Source of the DNA: CAYRGG01 sp964423745 | Lineage (GTDB): Bacteria > Pseudomonadota > Gammaproteobacteria > Competibacterales > Competibacteraceae | DNA: 45,831 nt | Assembly (NCBI GenBank): GCA_964423745.1 | Contig: CAYRGG010000034.1 | Coordinates: 1-45,831 of the forward strand | Reading direction: 5' to 3' | Part shown: piece by piece, positions 26,860-35,955 of the stretch | How positions within the stretch are numbered: the stretch's first letter is position 1 | Layout of the letters: every line of letters starts with the position of its first letter | Notes under the pieces: model-generated | What the model saw: only the letters and a program-made list of their open reading frames with translations | Database searches by the model: none | What the model was told of the DNA's origin: nothing | Translations under genes and position numbers: made by a program

Positions 26860-27588
26860 GTGAGTCATGCCGACGATCTAAAACAATTTTTGGATGCGGT
26901 TTTTAAGGTAGAGCGGGGCAAACCAGTTCGCCGAGGTACCAGTCGGGCCTTACCGTTTGTCACTATTTCCCGCGAGGCTGGCGCTGGTGGACGCACCCTT
27001 GCCCACACACTGGTAAAAATGATGGAGTCAGAGGGAGAAACAGGGCTTTTTCGGGGTTGGCAAGTATTAGATCGAACCCTGTGTGAAATCCTTCTTCAAG
27101 ATGCTGATTTGGATGTGTCCATGCGTTCTTTGCTGGCGGAAGAGTACCGGTCTCAGATTCAGGAGTTTGTGTTGGGGTTATTCGGGCAAAGATCCGATCA
27201 GTATCTGGTGATGAAAAAGATGTTTGAAGCGATTCGTTCTTTTGCCACAGTGGGAAAAGTCATTATTGTGGGTCGCGGTGGGTCTCAGGTAGCGCGCAAG
27301 CTTGAAATGGGTGTGCATATTCGGCTTGTGGCACCGGAGGCATCCCGTATTCAGCGTATGCAACAGGTATTAAATCAAAACCCAGAAGAGACAAAGCGTA
27401 TTGTGCAGAAACAAGATCAAGATAGAGCGCGGTTGCTAAAGTCCCATTTTCGCGCTGATATTGCTGACCCGCTGCTATACGATGTGGTTTGCAATACCGG
27501 CACGGTTTCCTTTGAGGCGATAGGGGAGTCCATCATTAGCCTAATCAAACATCGCGTTAAGGAGCATCCAGCAACACGTAATCGTTAG
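26860..27588 (+). CDS. Cytidylate-kinase-like family protein
   Basis: This is a P-loop kinase relative (Cytidylate_kin2 type) of unknown substrate. FVTISREAGAGGRTLAHTL near residue 35 is a variant nucleotide-binding loop in which the usual GxxxxGKS is replaced by REAGAGGRTL, as is typical of this family. VIIVGRGGSQVAR and VRLVAPEASRIQRM-like segments follow. The protein is 242 aa and starts at GTG with AGAGGAGA upstream. It may be a two-gene operon with pgi. True CMP kinase activity should not be assumed. Confidence 0.82.
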   Translation: MSHADDLKQFLDAVFKVERGKPVRRGTSRALPFVTISREAGAGGRTLAHTLVKMMESEGETGLFRGWQVLDRTLCEILLQDADLDVSMRSLLAEEYRSQIQEFVLGLFGQRSDQYLVMKKMFEAIRSFATVGKVIIVGRGGSQVARKLEMGVHIRLVAPEASRIQRMQQVLNQNPEETKRIVQKQDQDRARLLKSHFRADIADPLLYDVVCNTGTVSFEAIGESIISLIKHRVKEHPATRNR

Positions 27589-27739
27589 GGGCGTGAAGAG
27601 GGTCTGAATACGCTTGGATGCGATAAGTAGTCTAGATCGCGGCATTACTCTATCACAGTAACTAACTGCTAAATTCAATGCTTTGCGAATTTGTAAGATA
27701 AAGTTTTAACCAAGGCTTTTTATACGGAGGGAACAGAGC

Positions 27740-28948
27740 GTGCCCGAGCAAGAGGCCTTTTTGACACAACCATTCTCTATTAGTCGTTTACCACGCATCG
27801 AGTTTGGTCCAGGCAGCTTAGCGAGAATACCTGATCTGGTTAAACCTTATGGTAACCGGATATTGCTGGTGACAGGGGCAAATTCTCTGCAGTCCTCACC
27901 TCACTGGCAACCTCTGTTGCAAACATTAGATGAACATAAAATTGCATATGAACATATGGTTGTGGGAGACGAACCGTCGCCTGCATTAGTGGACGATATG
28001 GTCCGCCGTTTCCACAATGCCAGCATAGCCGTTGTCGTTGGCATAGGTGGGGGCAGTGTCTTGGATGCCGCCAAGGCGCTAGCCGGATTACTCATTAGTG
28101 GCGATTCTGTGATGGCATACTTGGAAGGTGTTGGCGAGCAAAAGACCTATCAAGGCCCGAGCGTTCCTCTTATAGCAGTGCCTACCACCGCGGGTACAGG
28201 TAGCGAAGCCACTAAGAACGCCGTTCTTACCCTGCGCGGTAAGCAAGGTTTCAAAAAATCATTTCGTCATGAACTTTTAGTTCCTGACTATGCGTTGGTT
28301 GATCCAGACCTGTTATCCACCTGTCCGCCTCGACAAATTGCTGCCAACGCCATGGATGCTTTCACGCAACTTTTGGAATCCTATGTATCGATTCGGGCTA
28401 ATCCATTCACGAATGCGTTGGCGGAGAGCGGGTTAAAGTCTGTTGTCAAAGGTTTGTTTGCTTGCTACGAGGGTAAAGGAGATGCAGAGTTGGGGCGTGC
28501 CCATTTGGCCTATGCTGCTCTCATATCGGGGGTTTGTTTAGCGCAAACAGGGCTCGGTTCTGTGCATGGACTCGCTTCGCCCCTCGGCGCCTTTTTTCCT
28601 ATTCCCCACGGTATTGTTTGTGGCACCCTAGTGGCAGCAGCGACCCGAGCGAATATCGATGCATTGCGAGAAAGAATGCCCGAGAGTCCAGCTCGCCGTA
28701 AATACGCACATGTCGGTAATCTTTTAAGTGGCCGATTACACAATAACCCGCGTAATGCTCGGGAAGCACTAGTCCTTATTCTCTCCGAATGGACCGAGCG
28801 TCTGCAGTTACCGTGTTTGGGAGAGTATGGTGTGCAGGCAAGTGATTTACAGCATGTTATCGCTCATTGTCGTGGTGGCAGTATGAAAACAAATCCCATC
28901 ACATTGACAGATCAGGAAATAGAAACGATCTTGAATCAACGGCTTTAA
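27740..28948 (+). CDS. Iron-containing alcohol dehydrogenase
   Basis: This group III Fe-ADH carries out NAD(P)-dependent oxidation of an alcohol or reduction of an aldehyde. Visible are FGPGSLARIPD, the nucleotide-binding GIGGGSVLDAAKAL, PTTAGTGSEAT, the metal-ligand region NAMDAFTQLLESY and the His-containing GSVHGLASPLGAFFPIPHG. The 402-aa product starts at GTG after GGAGGGA. The substrate cannot be assigned. The gene is convergent with the large kinase gene, with 45 bp between stops. Confidence 0.93.
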   Translation: MPEQEAFLTQPFSISRLPRIEFGPGSLARIPDLVKPYGNRILLVTGANSLQSSPHWQPLLQTLDEHKIAYEHMVVGDEPSPALVDDMVRRFHNASIAVVVGIGGGSVLDAAKALAGLLISGDSVMAYLEGVGEQKTYQGPSVPLIAVPTTAGTGSEATKNAVLTLRGKQGFKKSFRHELLVPDYALVDPDLLSTCPPRQIAANAMDAFTQLLESYVSIRANPFTNALAESGLKSVVKGLFACYEGKGDAELGRAHLAYAALISGVCLAQTGLGSVHGLASPLGAFFPIPHGIVCGTLVAAATRANIDALRERMPESPARRKYAHVGNLLSGRLHNNPRNAREALVLILSEWTERLQLPCLGEYGVQASDLQHVIAHCRGGSMKTNPITLTDQEIETILNQRL

Positions 28949-28993
28949 AACGGCTTAAATAAAGAATAATTTGTTGCCCTCTCGGGTAGAAAT

Positions 28994-31900
28994 TTATCTA
29001 TTCTCGTAGGTTACGTCATCGTTTTGTTCAAAGGATATGACTTTAACTTTTTTATTGTTTTCCCATAGGCCCGTGTACGATTTCCCATTACGAGAATAGT
29101 ATCTACCTTCCCCATGTTTGCGTCCGTTTTGCCACTCGCCCTCGTAACGGTCGCCATTTTTATAGTAGTAAGTTCCTCGGCCATGGGGTTCGTTGTCTTT
29201 AAATTCACCCTCATATCTTTCGCCACGGGCAGCATAATAATGGGTTCCTGTACCGCTTTTTATGCCGTCTTTCCAGGTGCCTTCATAATGATTACCACTG
29301 TTATAGTAATAGGTGCCTGTTCCATTTATCTTGCCATCCTCAAATTCTCCCACATATCTTTCACCGTTTTCGTAATAATAAGTTCCTCGGTTATAGATAT
29401 TGCTATTTTTCCATTCGCCAGTAAATTTATCGCCGTTTTTAAATAGATAGGTACCGGAACCATTGGTGCAATTGCCTTGAATACAACCGAAATTTGGCAC
29501 AGAACCCTCATTAGTTTCCATCTCTGGTGCGGCTTCTTGATCAGATGATGGGGCTTGAGCTGAGGCTTGAGTCTCTGCTGGCGGTAAAGTGTTTAAAATT
29601 GCTGTTACATTTTCATCATTGCCGCTTACCAATTCAATTTGCTTGCGCCATTCCTCATAGCCTTCTTTTTCGATACTGATATTATAAGTGCCTGGTGGCA
29701 GTGCTATCTTTTGCCCTGGGGATCCATAGTCTTTGCCATCGATCCAAACTTGCGCATTAGGCTCGTTGGTCTCAATGGTCAAAAAAGTCCGTTGTGATGC
29801 TGTTGTTTGTGCTTGCTCACGTCTTAAGCGCTCGCGTTTAAGACGTGCTGCGAGTCCATAACGAGGATGATCCCCAAATAAAACCAGGAACTGGTCAAAA
29901 TCGGCAATATCTTGACTATCTTTGATGGCATTCCAAAAGGCTTCTGCTTCTGTTTCACCGATAGTCGGTAATGGAGGGGCAGTAGGACCATCCTGCGGAT
30001 TGTTGAAGGGAGAATCCAAAGATCCAGTTGCGTTTTCAGTCTGCAAGGTCGCTAAGCGACGTCGCAGAAAATCTAAACGAGGAAATTCTGGATTAACTTG
30101 GAGCAATCGATCCAAGTAGGCTCTAGTTTCTTGAAGCATACCCCTTTCAAGGGACTGCTCAGCCCAATTGGCATATCTTTCAGCCATGTTTTCGAGACCT
30201 GCTATGGCTTTTATATTGCCGGGATCTAAATCTAGCACCTTATTATAGCAGGCTAATGCGTTACCCCCCTCGCCAGTAGTTAAGCGATTAGCCTCGAAAT
30301 GATTCGCGCATTCCTCGAGCAGGTTCGTAATCTGGGATTGCGTTTCTAATTGAGCGTTTACTTCATCTTGTAGCGCCGATAGTTCTTGATGGTCTGGTAT
30401 GATTTTAAGACCTTCCTCGAGCCTGTCTAAACTGGCTGCAAGTTGTTGTTGTTGCTGGAGTTGGCGTGCTTGCTCAAGCAGTCGTTGAACCTGCTCAAGG
30501 CGTTGCTCGCTGGCGGCAGCTAACTTTTCCTGCTCTATTTCCGCCTGTAAGGCTAATAAACCAGCATGGTTAGGCACTAACTGCAAACCTTCGGCAATAT
30601 GATTTTCGCTAGCGATTAAATCATTATTACCCTTGCTTTGCTGAGCTTGACTTAGCAATCGATCAGCTTTTTGCTGGCGTTCTTGTTGAGATTGCCGACG
30701 CTCACTTTGCTGTTGTTGTTGTAAAACTTGTGTGCGCAGATTGAGCAGACCAGGATGCTGTGAGACTATTCTCAAACCTTCCTCGATATCCATAAGGGCT
30801 GCTTCGAAATTCCCTTGTTGGCGGTATCGCTGGGCCCGTGCCAGTAATCGCTCAGCTTCCTGGTTACGTGCGTTTACCTCTGTTAATTGTTGTTTAAGCT
30901 GATCACGAACACGCTCCCGTAGGGCTAATAGGTCTTTGTCTTCAGGGTGGGCGTTAATCCCCTGAGCAATGGTTTTTAGGCTCTCATCGAGTGCGCCACT
31001 GTCGTAATACTGGCGGGCTTGTTTTAAGAAAAAAGAAGCGTCGGGCAGGGCTTTCTGGTCAAGATTAGGCTGTTTTTCAGAGACAGTTTCTTGCGGAGTA
31101 ACAGTTTCCTTTAGCTTTGCCAGCCAGACCGGTGGTGCAAAAAAATAAACGCTTGCCACCATCAAAGCCATTGCAAGCGCAATAGATGCCGCAATAATTG
31201 GGTATCTACGCCGTTGCTTAGAGGCAGAGGCAGGTTTTGTCTCAGCAAATTTTGCTGTCGGTAAAAGGGTTGTTTCAGTTACCGTCGGTGTCAAAAGGTG
31301 CTGCAATTTCAGTTCTCGTAGATCCTTCAAAAACTGTTCAGCACTCGAGAATCTGTCTTCCGGATCTTTTGCTAAAAGTCGGTTTAAAAGGGGCTGGAAA
31401 ACCACAATGTTAGCGGGAAGATTCGGTATCGGTTCCGTAACGTGTTTAAATGCTAGGGCAAAACTGTCCTCTGAGCTATAAGGTAGTTCGCCCGTCAGCA
31501 TTTCGTATAACAAAACCCCTAGGCTGTACAAGTCAGAACGGCCATCAACGGGTTGCCCTTTTATTTGTTCAGGGCTCATATATCTTGGGGTGCCAAAATA
31601 CATCCCGGACATGGTCATGATGGTATTGCCACCTATCGCTTTTGCAATACCAAAATCCGACAAGACAGGGTCTCCATTCTCGTGAAATAAAATGTTCTGG
31701 GGTTTAATATCACGATGAACGATACCTCGCCTATGGGCATACCCGAGCGCGCCTGCCACGGTTTTTACAATTTGTAAGGTATCTTCTAAAGATAGGCCAG
31801 CTTGAATACGTTCTCTTAATGTGCCGCCTGGAAGATATTCCATAGCCAAGTAATACACATCTTCATCGATACCAATGTCAAAGACGGTAATGATTCTAGG

Positions 31901-32137
31901 ATCCGTCAGTTTGGCGATGAGCTGACCTTCCCGCAAAAAACGTTTGGTAAAGTCAGGATCTCCTTTCAAATTTGAAGCAATAACTTTTAATGCAACATGG
32001 CGTTGCAGCGATTTTTGCATCGCCAAATATACGGCTGCCATGCCCCCGCGGCCGATTTGACGTTCGATGACATAACCGGACACCTGTATGGCGGTAATGG
32101 ATGTGTCAGAGACTATCGAGGGTGGCGGGTGTTGCAT
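28994..32137 (-). CDS. Membrane Ser/Thr protein kinase with TPR-like, PEGA and MORN-repeat segments
   Basis: This 1047-residue receptor-like kinase has a complete Hanks-type domain at about 20-275: GRGGMAAVY (29-37), VALK with Lys51, HRDIKPQN (141-148), DFG (161-163) and SPE (188-190). A basic RRR and one membrane helix (about 312-333) separate it from an extracytoplasmic part. That part comprises about 330 residues of Gln/Leu-rich repeats of TPR/coiled-coil type, four of them around the pattern A..GL...P.H..L..L...; a segment with DSQDIADFDQFL; a PEGA domain (about 785-850, QVWIDGKDYGSPG, PPGTYNISIEKEGY); and about six MORN repeats (883-1035, GTYYYKNGDRYEGEW-like). The order PEGA then MORN on one kinase is unusual. 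It is monocistronic; target and ligand are unknown. Confidence 0.92.
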   Translation of the reverse strand: MQHPPPSIVSDTSITAIQVSGYVIERQIGRGGMAAVYLAMQKSLQRHVALKVIASNLKGDPDFTKRFLREGQLIAKLTDPRIITVFDIGIDEDVYYLAMEYLPGGTLRERIQAGLSLEDTLQIVKTVAGALGYAHRRGIVHRDIKPQNILFHENGDPVLSDFGIAKAIGGNTIMTMSGMYFGTPRYMSPEQIKGQPVDGRSDLYSLGVLLYEMLTGELPYSSEDSFALAFKHVTEPIPNLPANIVVFQPLLNRLLAKDPEDRFSSAEQFLKDLRELKLQHLLTPTVTETTLLPTAKFAETKPASASKQRRRYPIIAASIALAMALMVASVYFFAPPVWLAKLKETVTPQETVSEKQPNLDQKALPDASFFLKQARQYYDSGALDESLKTIAQGINAHPEDKDLLALRERVRDQLKQQLTEVNARNQEAERLLARAQRYRQQGNFEAALMDIEEGLRIVSQHPGLLNLRTQVLQQQQQSERRQSQQERQQKADRLLSQAQQSKGNNDLIASENHIAEGLQLVPNHAGLLALQAEIEQEKLAAASEQRLEQVQRLLEQARQLQQQQQLAASLDRLEEGLKIIPDHQELSALQDEVNAQLETQSQITNLLEECANHFEANRLTTGEGGNALACYNKVLDLDPGNIKAIAGLENMAERYANWAEQSLERGMLQETRAYLDRLLQVNPEFPRLDFLRRRLATLQTENATGSLDSPFNNPQDGPTAPPLPTIGETEAEAFWNAIKDSQDIADFDQFLVLFGDHPRYGLAARLKRERLRREQAQTTASQRTFLTIETNEPNAQVWIDGKDYGSPGQKIALPPGTYNISIEKEGYEEWRKQIELVSGNDENVTAILNTLPPAETQASAQAPSSDQEAAPEMETNEGSVPNFGCIQGNCTNGSGTYLFKNGDKFTGEWKNSNIYNRGTYYYENGERYVGEFEDGKINGTGTYYYNSGNHYEGTWKDGIKSGTGTHYYAARGERYEGEFKDNEPHGRGTYYYKNGDRYEGEWQNGRKHGEGRYYSRNGKSYTGLWENNKKVKVISFEQNDDVTYENR

Positions 32138-32496
32138 AGTGAAATTGCTGGCAAAGCTTTAAATAGCGCTTGTAGGGAGTAAGGCTCAATTTTAGGGCAA
32201 TGGGGGTAGGTCATGCAAAGTTATTCGCAATTCCGCTGGTTATTTATAAAAATATAAATTTCTTGCTGAACCTTATATCACCTCAAGCGACCCGAGCGAG
32301 TTTCTAAGCAAACGAGGCTATTTTATAAGCATTTGATTTAATTTGATTTAACACGATTTAACACGCTTGTCAAAAATTCTAGAATATACTGCAGGCTAAA
32401 AGCATTTGAAGGCTAACCGATTTAGCAATTTATAAGTAAAAAAATGTCCTTCAGTTGACAAAAACAGCTCAATTTGAACCTTTATTTATTCTGGAC

Positions 32497-32513
32497 CGGT
32501 TCAAAATGAACCG
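32497..32513. promoter_or_regulatory. Operator-like perfect palindrome
   Basis: CGGTTCA-AAA-TGAACCG is a perfect 7-3-7 inverted repeat directly abutting an ATG at 32514. Its size and symmetry suit a dimeric repressor site. No regulator gene is adjacent, so the assignment is structural only. Confidence 0.4.
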
Positions 32514-32624
32514 ATGGTGGACAAAGAATGGCTTGATGCACCTATTTCATTTGACTTTCTTATGGATAGCCATAGGCCAGTTCAAGCTATTAAAGATAAG
32601 ATTAAAAAATTAGTTTTTTAGGAA
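32514..32624 (+). pseudogene. Short ORF, possible C-terminal remnant
   Basis: The frame reads MVDKEWLDAPISFDFLMDSH, then RPVQAIKDKIKKLVF and TAG. It stays open a further 12 codons upstream (FIYSGPVQNEP) without another start. The amino-acid composition is protein-like, but there is no SD sequence before the ATG, where the palindrome sits instead. It is either the tail of a lost gene or a small gene of unknown role. I recognise no family. Confidence 0.3.
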
Positions 32625-32868
32625 ATAACAAAAAATAAATAAATGAGCTATAGGATAAATACACAGTGTTGCGAAAGCTAGTCAACACAAGATTTTGTTT
32701 AAAGCTGTAAAAAATTGACTTTTATTACATAATGGATTGATTACTTAAAGAAATTGGAGCTTTTTTTGCATGGAATACTATAGCTTTAGGATCGCCTGCG
32801 TTGTCTGCATAGTATTATCGACATGTTTAAAAATAGTAATGTAGAAGATAAAATAGAGAGTAAATTCT

Positions 32869-33867
32869 GTGGAAGCAACTCGCTTACCTAAAAATTCCTT
32901 AAAATTGAAGCAAGATTTAGTCGTCATAACAACACCCTCTGATATCCAGGGTTTGACAAAACGAATCGGTCGGGTGCATTTGCGCCAACGGCTAGGTATT
33001 GAAGAAGATCACGCCAAACAGATTTTTGGGCAGGGTCGGACTTTTTTTCATATTGAAAATTGGAATTCTATACATGCCTTAATGCGCTTGTTTCTACGGG
33101 GTTTAGGTATTTACTCCCGTGGTCAACATAATGCCAAAGCGATTCAAACCCGCCATAACCATGTGATAGTGAATAATTTGCCAAGGGTATTTGACGATTT
33201 TACAATATTGCATATCACAGATCTTCATCTTGATATGGATCCCGATCATCCTTCAGCATTAATCCACAAGCTGCGTGATTTGGACTACGATATCTGTGTT
33301 ATGACAGGAGATTTTCGCGCTAAAACATATGGCGACTATGATGCTGCCCTACGTGCTCTTGAAAACGTTCGTACTCATATAAAACGTCCTGTTTATGCTG
33401 TTCTTGGGAATCATGATTCCATTCGTATGGTTCCTGCAATGGAAGAGATGGGTATTAAAATGCTTATTAACGAAACCATTGCTTTTGAACGCGAAGACGC
33501 CACTCTTTATTTAGCGGGTATAGACGATCCACACTTTTTTCAATTGGATAATATTCAAAAAGTAGCTGAGGAGATTCCCTCGAGCGTCCCGAGTGTCCTA
33601 TTATCTCATTCCCCCGAACCCTACCGAAAAGCGGCCCATGCAGGTTTTGATCTGATGCTTAGTGGCCACACCCATGGTGGGCAAGTGTGTTTGCCGGGAG
33701 GGATTGCAATGATGACCAATGCGGATTGTCCGCGTCGCTATTGCCGCGGAACTTGGCAGTACCATACTATGCAGGGTTACACCTCAGTAGGTTCAGGTAC
33801 TTCTGTGGTGGGTGTTCGATATAACTGTCCCCCGGAGGTGGTATTACATCATTTGCGTTGCCATTGA
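32869..33867 (+). CDS. Metallophosphoesterase, YkuE/YaeI-like
   Basis: This calcineurin-like phosphoesterase has all the dimetal motifs: HITDLHLDMD, MTGDF, LGNHDS, LLSHSPE and SGHTHGGQVCLPG. The spacing matches the YkuE/YaeI branch, whose members act on cell-envelope or phosphodiester substrates. An N-terminal 110 residues without catalytic motifs (with LRQRLGIEEDHAKQIFG) have no signal peptide or membrane span; most family members carry a membrane helix there instead. It starts at GTG after AGAGAG, 332 aa. Together with the convergent CDP-archaeol-synthase-like gene it may be linked to lipid metabolism (inference). Confidence 0.85.
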   Translation: MEATRLPKNSLKLKQDLVVITTPSDIQGLTKRIGRVHLRQRLGIEEDHAKQIFGQGRTFFHIENWNSIHALMRLFLRGLGIYSRGQHNAKAIQTRHNHVIVNNLPRVFDDFTILHITDLHLDMDPDHPSALIHKLRDLDYDICVMTGDFRAKTYGDYDAALRALENVRTHIKRPVYAVLGNHDSIRMVPAMEEMGIKMLINETIAFEREDATLYLAGIDDPHFFQLDNIQKVAEEIPSSVPSVLLSHSPEPYRKAAHAGFDLMLSGHTHGGQVCLPGGIAMMTNADCPRRYCRGTWQYHTMQGYTSVGSGTSVVGVRYNCPPEVVLHHLRCH

Positions 33868-33904
33868 ATATATCGCAAGTCTCAGTCTCGATACCAAAAC
33901 TTAA

Positions 33905-33934
33905 TTTTCTTTGTTCATTAAAGAAAACGTTTTT
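33905..33934. terminator. A/T-only stem-loop between convergent genes
   Basis: TTTTCTTT (33905-33912) pairs with AAAGAAAA (33920-33927) around a 7-nt loop and is followed by CGTTTTT on the plus strand. It lies between the stops of the metallophosphoesterase and carS-like genes. The stem has little GC, so it is a weak terminator candidate. Confidence 0.4.
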
Positions 33935-33990
33935 CAACAAGCAAATTTTTTAAAAACACTAGGATATTACGTATTTATCTTTAGCTTAGT

Positions 33991-34476
33991 TTAGTAAGGG
34001 CGATCTCGTACTTTCAACTTAAATAGAATATAGGATATAAACAGCTCTAATAGCAAAAACCCTGTAACAGTCTCCATAATGGTAGACCATGTGAGATTAA
34101 AATACGTTTTAAGCGCAACCAGGGGTAGTAAAGCCTCGGGGATCTGATCCAAACCCAACGCCATACTGCTGGCCGTCAAGCCAAGCCGACGTTTTATAAA
34201 GCTTGACAATGCATCACCTAGCACGACAAAACACCCTATTGTCATACCAATTTCTACAGGTAGACCTACCAGCCATGCCATAACTGCGGCAGCGGTGATG
34301 GCTAAAAGTACCCCTCGCCATGTCTTTGAGCGCCCCAGCAATGGGCGTCCATCGGTAAAGTATCGTCCACCATCTAGAGGATAAGTCCAGCGTTTCTTAA
34401 AAATGGCTTTACCGAGGATCGGCGCACCGTTAGAAGCAATAATGAGTAACAACAGCTGAAATTCAATAAGGCGCAT
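33991..34476 (-). CDS. CDP-archaeol synthase (CarS, DUF46) family membrane protein
   Basis: This 161-aa integral membrane protein is of the CarS family, whose archaeal members transfer CMP from CTP to digeranylgeranylglyceryl phosphate and which is related to CdsA. It has about four or five hydrophobic helices and the conserved polar motif PLDGGRYFTDGRPLLGRSKT, followed by WRG. FVVLGDALSSFIKRRLGL carries the acidic residue of the catalytic loop, and LDQIPEALLPL follows. Bacterial members are of unsettled function, because bacteria normally use CdsA. It could make a CDP-activated unusual lipid, but this is not shown. Confidence 0.85.
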   Translation of the reverse strand: MRLIEFQLLLLIIASNGAPILGKAIFKKRWTYPLDGGRYFTDGRPLLGRSKTWRGVLLAITAAAVMAWLVGLPVEIGMTIGCFVVLGDALSSFIKRRLGLTASSMALGLDQIPEALLPLVALKTYFNLTWSTIMETVTGFLLLELFISYILFKLKVRDRPY

Positions 34477-34959
34477 ATCGCTTTGCTCATCAAACTCTTA
34501 CTATCCTAAGAATGTGAGAGAAACACTCTTGGATAGTAAAAATCATATCATTCATCCATGCACTCGTTTTGATACAGTTGAGTATGATTATACTCATTCA
34601 TCCATCCATGCACTCGTTTTCATACAGTTGAGGTTGAGTATGATTCTATGACTCATGGTTTTATCAAATTCATTTAATATTAGCTTACGTTTTACAAAAG
34701 TGCAGGTTTAGACAATTTTTAAGGAAAAGTTAATTACGTTTAGTCGTCTAAAATGCGCTAAACAGTTATTTTCTCTACCAACCTCTTAAGGCAGGGTTGG
34801 TGTTTGCTAGGGTTAAAATTTTATGTTTTTGCTTGCGCTTGTAGAAAAAAACGTCAAAATCGAGTGTGCTATGACAATGCGTGAAATGCTAGCGGAGGCT
34901 GTCGTTTAAGCGTATCATTTCATCGTTTATCAATCCGCTAACAGGGGTGAAGATAGCCT
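34477..34959. other. Gene-free spacer with inverted and direct repeats upstream of gpmA
   Basis: No gene is seen. A long imperfect hairpin lies at 34498-34539 (TTACTATCC paired with GGATAGTAA, continuing inward with mismatches) just upstream of the carS-like start. A direct repeat follows at 34549-34645. The rest is AT-rich. The gpmA promoter is presumably in the last 200 bp; I could not fix it with confidence. Confidence 0.5.
34549..34645. repeat. Imperfect direct repeat, two copies
   Basis: Copy 1 (34549-34589) and copy 2 (34595-34645) share CATTCATCCATGCACTCG, TTTT, ATACAGTTGA and GAGTATGATT. Copy 2 has an extra ATCC within the CATCC run, an extra GGTTGA, and a G-to-C change. The small internal expansions suggest slippage. 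Confidence 0.8.
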
Positions 34960-35706
34960 ATGTACAAAATAGTTTTGCTTCGGCATGGTGAAAGTCAATG
35001 GAATAAAGAGAACCGCTTTACCGGTTGGGTAGATGTTGAGTTATCTGAAAAAGGTGTCGAAGAAGCCAAAAAGGGCGGTGAATTGCTTCGCAAAGAGGGT
35101 TATACTTTTGACGTAGCCTTTACCTCTGTGCTCAAACGCGCGATTCGTACTTTATGGATTGTCTTAGATGGCATGGACTTAATGTGGATTCCGGTGCATC
35201 GAAGTTGGCGTCTTAATGAACGTCACTACGGAGGGTTGCAGGGCCTTAATAAAGCCGAGACAGCTGCGCAACATGGCGACGAGCAGGTCCACATATGGCG
35301 CCGGAGTTATGATGTGCCCCCCCCTGAACTTAGCACCACTGATGAATATTTTCCAGGTAATGACCCGCGTTATGCTGGGCTAGATACCCGGGTTCTTCCT
35401 ACCACTGAAAGTCTCAAAATAACCATAGATCGAGTGATGCCTTATTGGCACGACGCTATAGTCCCTGCTATACGGTCTGGCAAGCAAGTTCTGATAGCGG
35501 CTCACGGTAATAGCTTGCGTGCGTTGGTGAAATATCTGGACGGTGTTTCCGAAGAAGAAATTGTTGGGCTTAATATTCCAACGGGGGTGCCCTTGGTTTA
35601 TGAACTTGATGAAAATCTTTGTGCCCTAAAGCATTATTATTTAGGAGATCCTGAAGAAATCAAGAAACTAATGGATGCAGTAGCAAACCAAGGCAAATCA
35701 AAATAA
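34960..35706 (+). CDS. gpmA: 2,3-bisphosphoglycerate-dependent phosphoglycerate mutase
   Basis: GpmA interconverts 3- and 2-phosphoglycerate in glycolysis/gluconeogenesis. LLRHGESQWN contains the phosphohistidine, followed by NRFTGWVDVELSEKG, TSVLKRAIRT, the catalytic Glu in NERHYGGLQGLNKAE and AAHGNSLRALVK with the second His. At 248 aa it matches the E. coli enzyme in length. The order gpmA then ctpA is common in gammaproteobacteria, though usually with envC-like genes between; those are absent here. Confidence 0.97.
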   Translation: MYKIVLLRHGESQWNKENRFTGWVDVELSEKGVEEAKKGGELLRKEGYTFDVAFTSVLKRAIRTLWIVLDGMDLMWIPVHRSWRLNERHYGGLQGLNKAETAAQHGDEQVHIWRRSYDVPPPELSTTDEYFPGNDPRYAGLDTRVLPTTESLKITIDRVMPYWHDAIVPAIRSGKQVLIAAHGNSLRALVKYLDGVSEEEIVGLNIPTGVPLVYELDENLCALKHYYLGDPEEIKKLMDAVANQGKSK

Positions 35707-35922
35707 GCTTATTTATTTAGCGTCTGTTTTGCTTACCCAAAGGCGATCTAAAATTTGGCACCGGTGAACCTACCCAATCCCCTGGTGTCGTTTTGCAATG
35801 TCTGTCTGTTATATTTGTTGAATGAGTCGAGCGGGTGGGGTAACTCATTAGCCCATGACGTTGTACCAAATCGAACTAAATGGTCGTAGTTAAGTCAAAA
35901 CGTAATTAGTTATTTTTAGTAG

Positions 35923-35955
35923 TTTTTTTTATGGTATTGTTTTTTTTATGGTATT
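35923..35955. repeat. 16-bp tandem direct repeat
   Basis: TTTTTTTTATGGTATT occurs at 35923-35938 and again at 35940-35955, separated by one G. Each copy carries an eight-T run, so phase variation by slippage is possible. It lies about 115 bp upstream of the preferred ctpA start, in the likely promoter/leader. Confidence 0.8.

Larger units (their letters stand above)
32138..32868. other. AT-rich spacer between kinase and metallophosphoesterase genes
   Basis: These 731 bp hold no confident gene. Three things stand out: 10-bp tandem copies of ATTTGATTTA at 32331-32350, followed by two partial copies with ACACG; a perfect 17-bp palindrome at 32497-32513; and a 36-codon frame from ATG 32514 (MVDKEWLDAPISFDF...). 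The kinase promoter (minus) and the metallophosphoesterase promoter (plus) should lie here. Confidence 0.55.

Noticed and set aside
26860..27588. Assignment as CMP kinase (cmk)
   Set aside because: The P-loop is atypical and the sequence fits the cytidylate-kinase-like family rather than canonical Cmk.
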